From: JAHRVQ01 sp047616645
GTDB lineage: Bacteria; Pseudomonadota; Gammaproteobacteria; Pseudomonadales; Azotimanducaceae
Direction: 5' to 3'
NCBI GenBank assembly: GCA_047616645.1
Contig: JBLHIH010000052.1
Span: 1 to 24,403, forward strand
DNA length: 24,403 nt
Shown: in pieces, positions 1-7,408 of the stretch
Numbering within the stretch: the stretch's first letter is position 1
Layout of the letters: each line of letters opens with the position of its first letter
Notes under the pieces: generated by a model
Database searches by the model: none
What the model saw: only the letters and a program-made list of their open reading frames with translations
Told to the model about the DNA's origin: nothing
Made by a program: the position numbers and the translations under genes

Positions 1-99
1 CAAGTATCCAAGTATCCAAGTATCCAAGTATCCAAGTATCCAAGTATCCAAGTATCCAAGTATCCAAGTATCCAAGTATCCAAGTATCCAAGTATCCAA
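1..99. repeat. Octanucleotide tandem repeat (CAAGTATC)n
   Basis: Twelve perfect copies of CAAGTATC plus three bases, ending at 99. The window begins inside the array, so the copy number is a minimum. Because 8 and 3 share no factor, every frame on both strands reads the same eight-codon cycle without a stop, so an upstream gene could run through it. One forward frame (codons starting at 2, 5 and so on) stays open past the array to a TAG at 218-220. Copy-number change would shift such a frame. Whether the array is coding or intergenic cannot be told from this window. Confidence 0.97.
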
Positions 100-204
100 T
101 GAGACAGTGTTAATGCGTTCTATTAGCGGTTCTATTGTATTTTCATCCTTCGCAGTGAGATCGACGGCAAAGCTAACAAAACTGGTGGTGAGCTTCCGGC
201 ACTT

Positions 205-226
205 CCAGTATTACCGGTAGTACTGG
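205..226. repeat. 22-bp near-perfect palindrome upstream of ydbH
   Basis: The two 11-base arms, CCAGTATTACC and GGTAGTACTGG, are reverse complements except for one position, which would be a G-U pair in RNA. There is no spacer. The stop codon of the frame open through the octamer array (218-220) lies in the right arm. It could be an operator for the ydbH operon or part of a terminator for an upstream gene; the following bases are T-rich but not a clean T run. About 150 bases separate it from the ydbH start. Confidence 0.5.
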
Positions 227-379
227 TTCTTCTTGTCCACTCCCGCAAGGTGAAAGTAGAAGTATGATGGGTAGGGCTAATAACGTAAGCCTATATGCGC
301 CGAAAATAAATTTACTAGCATAGTACAAAGCAAGTATTCTAGCGCGTCTTCCAACACTATTGGTCAGTAGATCGCTACT

Positions 380-2638
380 TTGAAATTTCGTTTTATCATA
401 AAATTTATTCTGATATTTCTTGTTCTTACTCTGGGCTTGGTGTGGATCTACCTGCCTTCACTGGCACAATGGCAATTGCGCAGTGCATTGGCTAGCCAAG
501 AAATTGAGCTAGATGCTTTTGAAATGAGGCGGCCCCAGTTGTGGTTTTTGAGAGTGGAATCTCTTGATGTGGTGTCGCCGTTATTTATGCTTCACCTTGT
601 TGGTATGCAGTTTGATGTGACAAGAAATTTGAGTGTGGATATTAAGGAAGTAAAATTGACGCTTTCTTCGACTGCAAGCTCTACTTCTCGTTCTGCTCCT
701 CGCTCGCCACCCAGTGAGACACCGCCACTTCGGCGCGAGGAAATTATTCAGACCTTTTTTGCTGCATACGCTCAACTACCAGATCAAGGACATATTGAAC
801 GATTCACTTTTTGTGAAATAGCATGCTCAACTTTTTCTTTAGATTGGTATAGAGGGCACAAAAGCGACACGTTTCGTTTACAAATTTCTCATCAAGATTT
901 TCTGCTTACTGGCAGCCTTGCTCCCAGAAATCTCGAGCTGGATATTGTGGGTCGGCGTGAGTATTTGGCCTATGCCTCTTCCAAAATTAACCTGACCAAA
1001 GCGGGCAAGATAGACTTGGCGCTCAAGGCAAATTTAGGCAGCGAACAATATCCGTTAGGGAGCGAGGGTTTTCAGGGCTATACAGCGCAAACAAATCATC
1101 TGAGCTTGAATGCCAATGGTAGCTTGCCGGCTCATGGTACAACTGCCTTGGAAAGCATAATTGCTGATGCGGAATTTAAGTTAAACATAATGACCAATAG
1201 TGAGTGGCACATATCAGGCGAAAATATAACACTAAGCAAAAATGGTGGAGGAGGAAGTGAAATTGAATTAGTGCTATCAAATAGTGAATTGAGCGTTGCA
1301 TTAAAAAGTCAGCTTAATGTTGTAGTCGACGTCGAAGGCCTTGATCCAATTGACGTTCACATCGAGCCTGGTGACTTGTGTGTTTACCGTAGTGAGGACC
1401 TTGCTTGTCAGATAGATCTTGTAAACTTCAGATCTGAGATTGCCGAACATGAAGTTAAGGCAGCAATGCGCAGTGTGGATTTTCACTTACTCGGTGATGA
1501 ATTGGACATCAGTAGTGAACTAGACCTTCAAGTCTTTGGAAGGGATAAGCCCTTGTCCCCCCTTCTTGAGTACAGTTCACATCATCTGTTTTTTGATGGA
1601 AAGAATTTATCAATTCCGAAAGGCGAAGCAGATATGCTGGGCATGGGGCCGGTAATTACGAGTTTGCAGCATTCCGTCGACGATGGGCGGGGAAGTCTGA
1701 TCACCTCTTTACAAATACCAGCTGCGAGAATTCAAGTATCAAAATTATTGAAGCTAGGGCAAGTTAGTGCAGATATTAAACTATCGAGCGGTCAAATTTT
1801 TTTAGCGTCAGATCTTGCTTGGATTGAAAACGAGATTAATCGATTTTCAATCGAGCTTGCAGTGACAGACTTAGGCTTGATCTATCAAGGGTACAAATTG
1901 GAAGGTGGTCAGATGGATCTTGCACTATCAGGGTGGCCAGAGCTTCGATCATCTAAACCCATTTTAGTCAAGGCAGATAGGCTTAATATAGGCACCGCTA
2001 TATTAAACCCAGAAGTATCATTTGATGCCGTCGCGTCGTTAGCAGAAACGCGTCTTAAAGTTGAGGGTCACACGCTAGCTGGAAAAATGCTGGGTGGTTC
2101 TGTACTCAGTCATGATTTTGATCTTTCCTACACGGACGCCGTTTTGAATGGTCAAATAGCGCTTATGATTGATCGATTTGATTTAAATAAACTTTTAGCC
2201 TTAGAGGGGAAGGAGTTTGAGAGCTCGGGATATTTAAGTGGTTCAGTTCCCATTCAGATCAGGCATGGTAGATTGGCTTTTGAAGGTGGTGCTATGGCAG
2301 CTTTAAGTCCAGGTGGGATTATTCAGTATCAGCCTAGGGATGGTGTTGCCGAAAGTCTAAAGAAGAATCAATCTCTTGCTTTGGTAGCGAGTGCGATGTC
2401 AAATTTTCACTACGAGAGTTTAAACATAGGCTTAAAATACACCCCTGAAGGCATTCTCTTTGCGAAAACAAGCCTAAAGGGAAGTAATCCTGATTACGAA
2501 AATGGCAGAGAGATTCATTTCAATCTGAACTTAGAGGAAAATGTGAGTACGCTAATGAAGAGCTTGCGTTTGACTCAGGAATTAGCAGACAATCTAGATA
2601 AGAAAGTAAAAGAGAGGGTTGGTAATGAGGTCAAGTAA
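380..2638 (+). CDS. ydbH: YdbH-type AsmA-like intermembrane phospholipid transport protein
   Basis: This 752-residue protein has an N-terminal membrane anchor (about residues 5-27, hydrophobic after a basic start) and then a long beta-rich periplasmic region with little low-complexity sequence. This is the layout of the AsmA-like bridge proteins YhdP, TamB and YdbH, which carry phospholipid between inner and outer membranes. Assignment to YdbH rests mainly on context: the next two genes are clear YnbE and YdbL homologues, and the trio is a known operon in enterobacteria. The start is TTG at 380, since an in-frame TAG at 368-370 excludes earlier starts and the next ATG would remove the anchor. 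No clear ribosome binding site is visible. It is shorter than the E. coli protein (about 880 residues). The stop overlaps the ynbE start by one base. Confidence 0.88.
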   Translation: MKFRFIIKFILIFLVLTLGLVWIYLPSLAQWQLRSALASQEIELDAFEMRRPQLWFLRVESLDVVSPLFMLHLVGMQFDVTRNLSVDIKEVKLTLSSTASSTSRSAPRSPPSETPPLRREEIIQTFFAAYAQLPDQGHIERFTFCEIACSTFSLDWYRGHKSDTFRLQISHQDFLLTGSLAPRNLELDIVGRREYLAYASSKINLTKAGKIDLALKANLGSEQYPLGSEGFQGYTAQTNHLSLNANGSLPAHGTTALESIIADAEFKLNIMTNSEWHISGENITLSKNGGGGSEIELVLSNSELSVALKSQLNVVVDVEGLDPIDVHIEPGDLCVYRSEDLACQIDLVNFRSEIAEHEVKAAMRSVDFHLLGDELDISSELDLQVFGRDKPLSPLLEYSSHHLFFDGKNLSIPKGEADMLGMGPVITSLQHSVDDGRGSLITSLQIPAARIQVSKLLKLGQVSADIKLSSGQIFLASDLAWIENEINRFSIELAVTDLGLIYQGYKLEGGQMDLALSGWPELRSSKPILVKADRLNIGTAILNPEVSFDAVASLAETRLKVEGHTLAGKMLGGSVLSHDFDLSYTDAVLNGQIALMIDRFDLNKLLALEGKEFESSGYLSGSVPIQIRHGRLAFEGGAMAALSPGGIIQYQPRDGVAESLKKNQSLALVASAMSNFHYESLNIGLKYTPEGILFAKTSLKGSNPDYENGREIHFNLNLEENVSTLMKSLRLTQELADNLDKKVKERVGNEVK

Positions 2639-2832
2639 TGAATAGCACAAAGCTCACGTGTGTAATGGCTATGCTTCTTCTAGGCGTTGCCGCTTGTACG
2701 CCAACAATAAAAATTGAGGTGCCCTCCCAGCCCATTGAAATCAACCTAAATGTAAAAATAGAACATGAAATTCGGATCAGGGTTGATAAGGACCTTGAAG
2801 ATTTATTTCAATCTGAGTCTGATATTTTTTAG
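2638..2832 (+). CDS. ynbE: YnbE-family outer-membrane lipoprotein
   Basis: A 64-residue lipoprotein. The signal peptide ends in a lipobox (V17-A-A-C20), and Thr at the +2 position favours outer-membrane sorting. The mature part contains PIEINLNVKIEHEIRIRVDK followed by DLEDLF, close to the YnbE family signature. In E. coli, YnbE partners YdbH, apparently by extending its beta groove at the outer membrane. The ATG overlaps the ydbH stop (TAATG), with GAGG seven bases upstream, so the two are translationally coupled. Its stop (TAG, 2830-2832) runs into the AGGAG ribosome binding site of ydbL. Confidence 0.93.
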   Translation: MNSTKLTCVMAMLLLGVAACTPTIKIEVPSQPIEINLNVKIEHEIRIRVDKDLEDLFQSESDIF

Positions 2833-2842
2833 GAGACCTACT

Positions 2843-3112
2843 GTGCAAAAAATTTTACTACTTATTGTTTGGTCGTGCTTGGCCTTACCCTTGGCGGCGT
2901 CGCCCCTAGATGATGCTAAAAATTCTGGTCACGTTGCAGAAATGGTTAATGGTTACGTAGAGGCGCTGGCAACAGCCGATGCCGTTGTTCATGCTTTGGT
3001 AGGTGACATTAACGCTCGACGAAAAGCGGCATATTCAAAAATAGCCAAGAAACATGGTATCTCTACAGAAAAGGTAGCCACCGAAAGTTACAAAAAGCGC
3101 GCTAAAAGCTAA
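2843..3112 (+). CDS. ydbL: YdbL-family (DUF1318) periplasmic protein
   Basis: An 89-residue protein with a signal peptide (hydrophobic core about residues 4-18, likely cleavage after LPLAA). The mature domain carries the DUF1318 pattern: DDAKNSG, then GYVEA, then INARRKAAYSKIAKKHG and VATESYKKRA. YdbL is thought to act as a periplasmic regulator or chaperone of YdbH-YnbE assembly. The start is GTG at 2843, chosen because AGGAG at 2831-2835 is seven bases upstream; the earlier in-frame ATG at 2765 lies inside ynbE and would spoil the signal peptide. The protein ends soon after the family core and lacks the roughly 20-residue tail of E. coli YdbL. Six bases separate its stop from the convergent hydrolase gene. 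Confidence 0.88.
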   Translation: MQKILLLIVWSCLALPLAASPLDDAKNSGHVAEMVNGYVEALATADAVVHALVGDINARRKAAYSKIAKKHGISTEKVATESYKKRAKS

Positions 3113-3118
3113 GTGACA

Positions 3119-3949
3119 CTATCTATTTTGTAGTTTGCTTTCGCTTAAAGCACCAAAAATCATAAAGTCATCAATCGCTTTGCTTACACCATCAGGTTCA
3201 TGGATGGCGACATCATGACCGGCGCGGGAAAACACGTGGAGAGTCGCGTCTGGTAGCCTTAAGTAATCTTCTAAATTTGCCTTGATTAGACCATCAACAG
3301 CACCCGCCAGCATAAGTGTTGGCATGTTAATATTGCCTAACTCTGACTGTACGTTAAGGTCAAACATAGATTGCATGCCATCTAAGACATGTGATTCGGA
3401 TACGCGAAGTAGATTGTCAACCCTGGACTCAAACCAAGCGTCAGTTTGTACGTCTTGCCGGAACCTTGTTGCGATCATTTCATCTTTAAAAAAAGCGCGG
3501 TTTTTCTCTCGTTTAGCTTTTAACCTTCTCTCGACATAGGCTTGGTTCGGAATGGCGCTTATTCCACCACTGGGAATGGGTGCCATCAAAATGAGTTTGT
3601 GTAGTCTTTCTGGATGATTAAGGCCCAGTAAATATCCCATTCCTCCTCCCATACTATGGCCGGCATAGGTGAATTTTTCTATTCCGAGATGGTCGACTAA
3701 ACCTACCACATCGTCCGAAAGCTGCGGCAGATCATAACCTCCAAGCGTATCCTCACTTTCCCCGCTACCTCGGCATTCCATGAGTATAATCTTGAAACGT
3801 GACTGAAGCCGTTCGGCGACAGGCATCCAATTGGCGCGGCACGCTGTATACCCGTGGTGGAGGAGTATAGGTCCGGCCTTAGCCGTATCTTCTCCCATGC
3901 TTGTGTACCACAATTTCGCGCCATTTATGATTGCGTGGGGCATAGTCAT
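3119..3949 (-). CDS. Alpha/beta-fold hydrolase
   Basis: A 276-residue single-domain alpha/beta hydrolase without a signal peptide, so probably cytoplasmic. The oxyanion-hole motif HHG is at 31-33, the nucleophile elbow G-H-S99-M-G-G at 97-102, the acid is probably D219 (AGAVDG) and the base H245 (AGHDVAIHEP). The cap region around 130-190 is charged and gives no clue to substrate. The family includes esterases, haloperoxidase-like enzymes and C-C bond hydrolases, so the reaction is undetermined. Two ATGs compete: 3949 and, two codons inside, 3941-3943; the second has GAGA at a better spacing. It is convergent with ydbL and is probably transcribed alone. Confidence 0.85.
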   Translation of the reverse strand: MTMPHAIINGAKLWYTSMGEDTAKAGPILLHHGYTACRANWMPVAERLQSRFKIILMECRGSGESEDTLGGYDLPQLSDDVVGLVDHLGIEKFTYAGHSMGGGMGYLLGLNHPERLHKLILMAPIPSGGISAIPNQAYVERRLKAKREKNRAFFKDEMIATRFRQDVQTDAWFESRVDNLLRVSESHVLDGMQSMFDLNVQSELGNINMPTLMLAGAVDGLIKANLEDYLRLPDATLHVFSRAGHDVAIHEPDGVSKAIDDFMIFGALSESKLQNR

Positions 3950-4109
3950 TCTCGTTTGATTTTGCTTTATTCAAACATGTTGCGTGATACAAAAAAAGAG
4001 ACATAAAAGAGATTTCAATTGGCTGTGTTGGACTGTACATCAAGAGAAACAAGAAATATGGCGCCAAATACTGTACGATGCTTCGTCCCACAAACATAAT
4101 GAGAATTAC

Positions 4110-4292
4110 ATGGCTAAAAAAGCTGCAAAAGTTACCACCGAGGCCGAGGCGCGTGCTCAGTCAATAGAAAATTTGACTGCGGCTTTTCTTAAGTCTGGTG
4201 GCAAAATCCAAGAGATTCCAAATGGTGTAAGTGGTCAGACTTCCTTGTCTGGTTCAAAACACATCACTATAGAAAAGAAATCTACTGCCTAA
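4110..4292 (+). CDS. Small basic protein with a SutA-like C-terminal motif
   Basis: A 60-residue protein: a Lys/Ala-rich start (MAKKAAK), a predicted helix (about residues 8-28), then FLKSGGKIQEIPNGVSG and a Ser/Lys-rich tail. The ATG at 4110 is preceded by GAG at 4101-4103. A longer in-frame version from 3984 adds 42 residues of unconvincing composition, so I prefer the short form. The FLxxGGKxQEI block resembles, from memory, the C-terminal part of SutA, the small RNA-polymerase-associated regulator of slow growth in Pseudomonas; the acidic N-terminal part of SutA is missing. The match is short, so this is a suggestion only. It may be an abundant small protein of unknown role. Confidence 0.6.
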   Translation: MAKKAAKVTTEAEARAQSIENLTAAFLKSGGKIQEIPNGVSGQTSLSGSKHITIEKKSTA

Positions 4293-4386
4293 GACTTTTC
4301 GAGATCATAGAGTCCCCATCAAGGCGGTAGTTTACTTTGACGACTTTCTCAGTATTCAATTAGCCTAGGAATTCTGCCTTAAGCGA

Positions 4387-5769
4387 CTATCCACGCAGTC
4401 GTCTGACGCGAAACGAGCGTCCTTTAATCTTTCCATTCTCAATTTTGTGTAATGCCTCTCTCGCAAATTCAGTTTTGACTGCAATGAATGACCACTTGTC
4501 AGCGATGGTTATTTTTCCAATGTCATTACCTGAAAGCGTGCCACCTGCAGTGAGAGCGCCTAATATGTCGCCCGGTCTTACTTTCTGTTTTCTTCCTCCA
4601 TCTATTTGGAGGGTTGCCATCTCCGGATAAATTATTTTTGAGTCTAATGGGGATATATCAGGTAAATGTAATCTATCAATTTCTGTTTGGAGGAACTCCT
4701 CTAGCTTTTTAACTTTGTAGATCTCTTTCTGACTGAATAGTGTGCACGCTATTCCGCTGTTGCCCGCTCGTCCAGTTCGACCGATTCGATGTATATGAAC
4801 TTCTAGTTCCCTTGCGATATGGTAATTAATAACAGCGTCTAATGAATCGATGTCCAGGCCTCTTGCTGCCACATCGGTGGCGACCAATATCGAGATACTG
4901 TTGTTGGCAAATCGAACCAGTGTTTGATCTCTGACTTTTTGTTCAAGGTCGCCGTTGAGTGGAAGACAACTAAATCCCATGTTAGTGAGTTCTTTCGCCA
5001 ACGCCAAGGTTTCAATCTTTGTGTTACAGAAAATCAAGGTAGATTTTGGCTTAAAATGAAGCAGTAGCTGGCGAATAGCCTCACTTCGGCTGTCCCCTTC
5101 TCCAATTTCAAATAGGCTCTGTTCAATAGTGCTGTCGCTTTGATTTTGCTGGACTTGCACTAATACAGGGTTGTTCATTAAGGTCTTTGCTAGTGACTTG
5201 ATTTGTTCTGGAAAGGTTGCGCTAAATAATAGACTCTGACGTTTTGAAGGGACATGTTTCAAAATGGCCTCGAGGCTAGACTGAAATCCCATGTCCAACA
5301 TTCTATCCGCTTCATCCAAAACGAGGCTTTCAAGATATTTTAGTTCTAAAGTCCCTTTTCTAAGATGCTCCTCAATTCGCCCTGGGGTGCCGACGATTAT
5401 ATGAGCGCCGTGTTCTAGTGATCCTAATTGTGGTCCTAATGGACTGCCTCCACAAAGCGTGAGTACCTTAATATTGTGGATTGCCCGGGCGAGCTTGCGA
5501 ATTTCCTTGGCGACCTGATCGGCCAGTTCCCGAGTTGGACAGAGAATAAGCGACTGAATTCTAAATTCTTTTACTTTTAACTTGTTCAAAATCCCAAGTC
5601 CAAATGCCGCGGTTTTACCTGATCCTGTTTTCGCTTGGCCAATGACATCCTTTCCCGAGAGAATTGGCGGCAAACTTTGCGCCTGAATTTCTGTCATTGA
5701 TGTGTAACCAAGAGAACTAATGTTCTCTAAGAGTTGTTGGTTGAGATCGAGAGATGAGAAATTAGTCAT
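4387..5769 (-). CDS. dbpA: ATP-dependent RNA helicase DbpA
   Basis: A 460-residue DEAD-box helicase with all core motifs: Q motif (about 4-31), Walker A AKTGSGKT (46-53), PTREL (78-82), TPGR (128-131), DEAD (152-155), SAT (183-185), ARGLD (302-306) and HRIGRTGR (327-334). The C-terminal 75 residues (RPGDILGAL, then GKITIADKWSFIAV and a final RSFRVRRLRG) form the DbpA RNA-binding domain, an RRM-like fold that directs the enzyme to hairpin 92 of 23S rRNA. It acts late in 50S subunit assembly. The length matches the family. The ATG at 5767-5769 has no strong ribosome binding site. It is divergent from a second DEAD-box gene across 355 bases. Confidence 0.95.
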   Translation of the reverse strand: MTNFSSLDLNQQLLENISSLGYTSMTEIQAQSLPPILSGKDVIGQAKTGSGKTAAFGLGILNKLKVKEFRIQSLILCPTRELADQVAKEIRKLARAIHNIKVLTLCGGSPLGPQLGSLEHGAHIIVGTPGRIEEHLRKGTLELKYLESLVLDEADRMLDMGFQSSLEAILKHVPSKRQSLLFSATFPEQIKSLAKTLMNNPVLVQVQQNQSDSTIEQSLFEIGEGDSRSEAIRQLLLHFKPKSTLIFCNTKIETLALAKELTNMGFSCLPLNGDLEQKVRDQTLVRFANNSISILVATDVAARGLDIDSLDAVINYHIARELEVHIHRIGRTGRAGNSGIACTLFSQKEIYKVKKLEEFLQTEIDRLHLPDISPLDSKIIYPEMATLQIDGGRKQKVRPGDILGALTAGGTLSGNDIGKITIADKWSFIAVKTEFAREALHKIENGKIKGRSFRVRRLRG

Positions 5770-6124
5770 TATTATAAGCTTTTAGTGAATTAGGTTGTTT
5801 TCAAGGCTTACGATGGATAGGCCTTTTACTTGAATTGATTCTGAGCTGGATTTCCGCGAACGTCTAGTGAAATATAAACTAGGCGGTCTCTCTTATTGGT
5901 TGATATGAATTTGTGTTAAGAGAGACTTCTGTCATTATTTGTACGTCCTTACTTCGATATAAGGCAATTCCCCACCCATCTTCGTGCTCGGGACATGGCG
6001 AAAAACGCGCACATTTTTTTGACATACACATCAAGATGATAGCGCCGACAATCTTAACATTTTCCCTGCTATATGTGCCTTGGTACGTTAGAATTATTAA
6101 TCTAAATAACAAGCAGGATATCGA
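5770..6124. promoter_or_regulatory. Divergent intergenic region between two helicase genes
   Basis: These 355 bases must hold both promoters. They contain a 10-bp perfect inverted repeat (5886-5926) and a perfect TTGACA at 6019-6024 that lacks a matching -10 at normal spacing. AGGA at 6115-6118 is the ribosome binding site of the rightward gene. Short reading frames on both strands have no family features and I treat them as chance. A long structured leader would fit cold-responsive helicase genes, but this is inference. Confidence 0.4.
5886..5926. repeat. 10-bp perfect inverted repeat with 21-base loop
   Basis: Left arm GTCTCTCTTA (5886-5895) and right arm TAAGAGAGAC (5917-5926) are exact reverse complements with a 21-base loop. 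No T run follows on either strand, so it is not an ordinary terminator. It could be a leader RNA hairpin of the SrmB-like gene or a DNA-level site. Confidence 0.6.
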
Positions 6125-7408
6125 TTGAACAATTTTCAAGATTTAGGTCTTCATCAGCAGTTGTTGAAGGCAGTTGATCGAGCTGGTTTCAAGGCCTTAA
6201 CGGAAGTTCAGGCGAAGGCCATTCCTTTAGCCTTAGAGGGTAAAGACTTGATGGTTTCTGCAAAAACGGGCAGTGGTAAAACCGCAGCCTTCTTTTTGCC
6301 TACGCTTCATTTTATGTTATCCAAAGACTCTCCGAATTCCGGCACGCGGGCTTTGATTCTGGTTCCAACAAGGGAATTAGCGCTTCAAACAAAGAAGGCC
6401 TTTGAAATGTTTTCTGGATTTACTCAAATCAAATGTGGGGTCATTATTGGCGGAGAGGCCTTTAAGCATCAGATTGCTAGTATCCGTAAGAATCCTGAAA
6501 TAATTGTAGCCACCCCTGGACGTCTTGTAGAGCATATTGAAAAGGGCTCGATTAATTTTGAAGATTTAGAAGTATTAATACTCGATGAAGCTGATCGAAT
6601 GTTAGATATGGGCTTCGATGAAGATATGACCCTAATCGCAGATGCTTGTAATCCGAATAGGCAAAATCTGCTGTTTTCTGCAACCTTGACACATAGCAAG
6701 ATTCCTAACATTCAGGCGATTTTGCGTAATCCAATATCGATAGAAGTAGATTCGCACCGCCAAGCGCATAGCAATATTAAGCAGCAATTGGTTCTTGCTG
6801 ACGATGAAAAACATAAAACGATGTTAATTATAGGGCTGATTGCTGAGGAAAAAGCAGAAAGAGTTATCGTCTTTTGTAAAACAAGGGAGCAGTGCCAAGA
6901 GTTGGGTAATGTGCTTAAGTACAAAAAATTGAAAGCGGCTTATTTGCATGGAGAAATCCCACAAAGCGAGCGCAAGCAAGTGATGAGTCGTTTTAGGGAT
7001 GGAAAGCTCAATGTATTGGTTGCTACAGACCTTGCTGCACGAGGATTAGACATATTGAATGTTGATTTAGTTATCAATTATTCCGTGGCTCAATCTGGTG
7101 ATGACCATGTCCATCGAGTGGGTCGTACGGGAAGGGCTGGGGAAGATGGAATGGCCATAACACTTGTAAACCAGCAAGAATACAATTTGATGTCCAGTAT
7201 TGAGCGATATTTGAAGATTTCTTTTGAGCATCGTTATATACAGGGTTTGAAGGCTTTATTTAAGGGGCCGAAAAAAGTTAAGAAGTCTGGGAAAGCTGCT
7301 GGGAAGAAAAAGAAGGTTGATAAGAGTAAGGGCCTTAAGAAGGGGAAGGTTGGTGCTAAGGGTGGGACGCAACGGGATGGGTTTGGGGTGTTGAAGAAAA
7401 AACGCTAG
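6125..7408 (+). CDS. SrmB-like DEAD-box RNA helicase
   Basis: A 427-residue DEAD-box helicase. Motifs: Walker A AKTGSGKT (46-53), PTREL (81-85), TPGR (130-133), DEAD (154-157), SAT (185-187), ARGLD (305-309) and HRVGRTGR (330-337). The last 48 residues are a Lys/Gly-rich basic tail, as in SrmB and related helicases, which probably adds non-specific RNA binding. The overall pattern (DDEKHKTMLIIGLI before motif IV, basic tail) looks most like SrmB, which assists early 50S assembly; RhlE is the main alternative. The start is TTG at 6125, with AGGA at 6115-6118 six bases upstream. It ends in a CTAG shared with the stop of the convergent TPR gene. Confidence 0.88.
   Translation: MNNFQDLGLHQQLLKAVDRAGFKALTEVQAKAIPLALEGKDLMVSAKTGSGKTAAFFLPTLHFMLSKDSPNSGTRALILVPTRELALQTKKAFEMFSGFTQIKCGVIIGGEAFKHQIASIRKNPEIIVATPGRLVEHIEKGSINFEDLEVLILDEADRMLDMGFDEDMTLIADACNPNRQNLLFSATLTHSKIPNIQAILRNPISIEVDSHRQAHSNIKQQLVLADDEKHKTMLIIGLIAEEKAERVIVFCKTREQCQELGNVLKYKKLKAAYLHGEIPQSERKQVMSRFRDGKLNVLVATDLAARGLDILNVDLVINYSVAQSGDDHVHRVGRTGRAGEDGMAITLVNQQEYNLMSSIERYLKISFEHRYIQGLKALFKGPKKVKKSGKAAGKKKKVDKSKGLKKGKVGAKGGTQRDGFGVLKKKR

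Noticed and set aside
2765..2842. A longer ydbL starting inside ynbE
   Set aside because: The added residues spoil the signal peptide, and the GTG at 2843 has a well-placed AGGAG.
6019..6024. A TTGACA promoter for the SrmB-like gene
   Set aside because: The hexamer is perfect, but no acceptable -10 occurs 16-18 bases downstream.
5879..6139. Overlapping 71- and 86-residue reading frames on both strands between the helicases
   Set aside because: The translations are not family-like, they overlap each other and the helicase start, and the region must hold two promoters.
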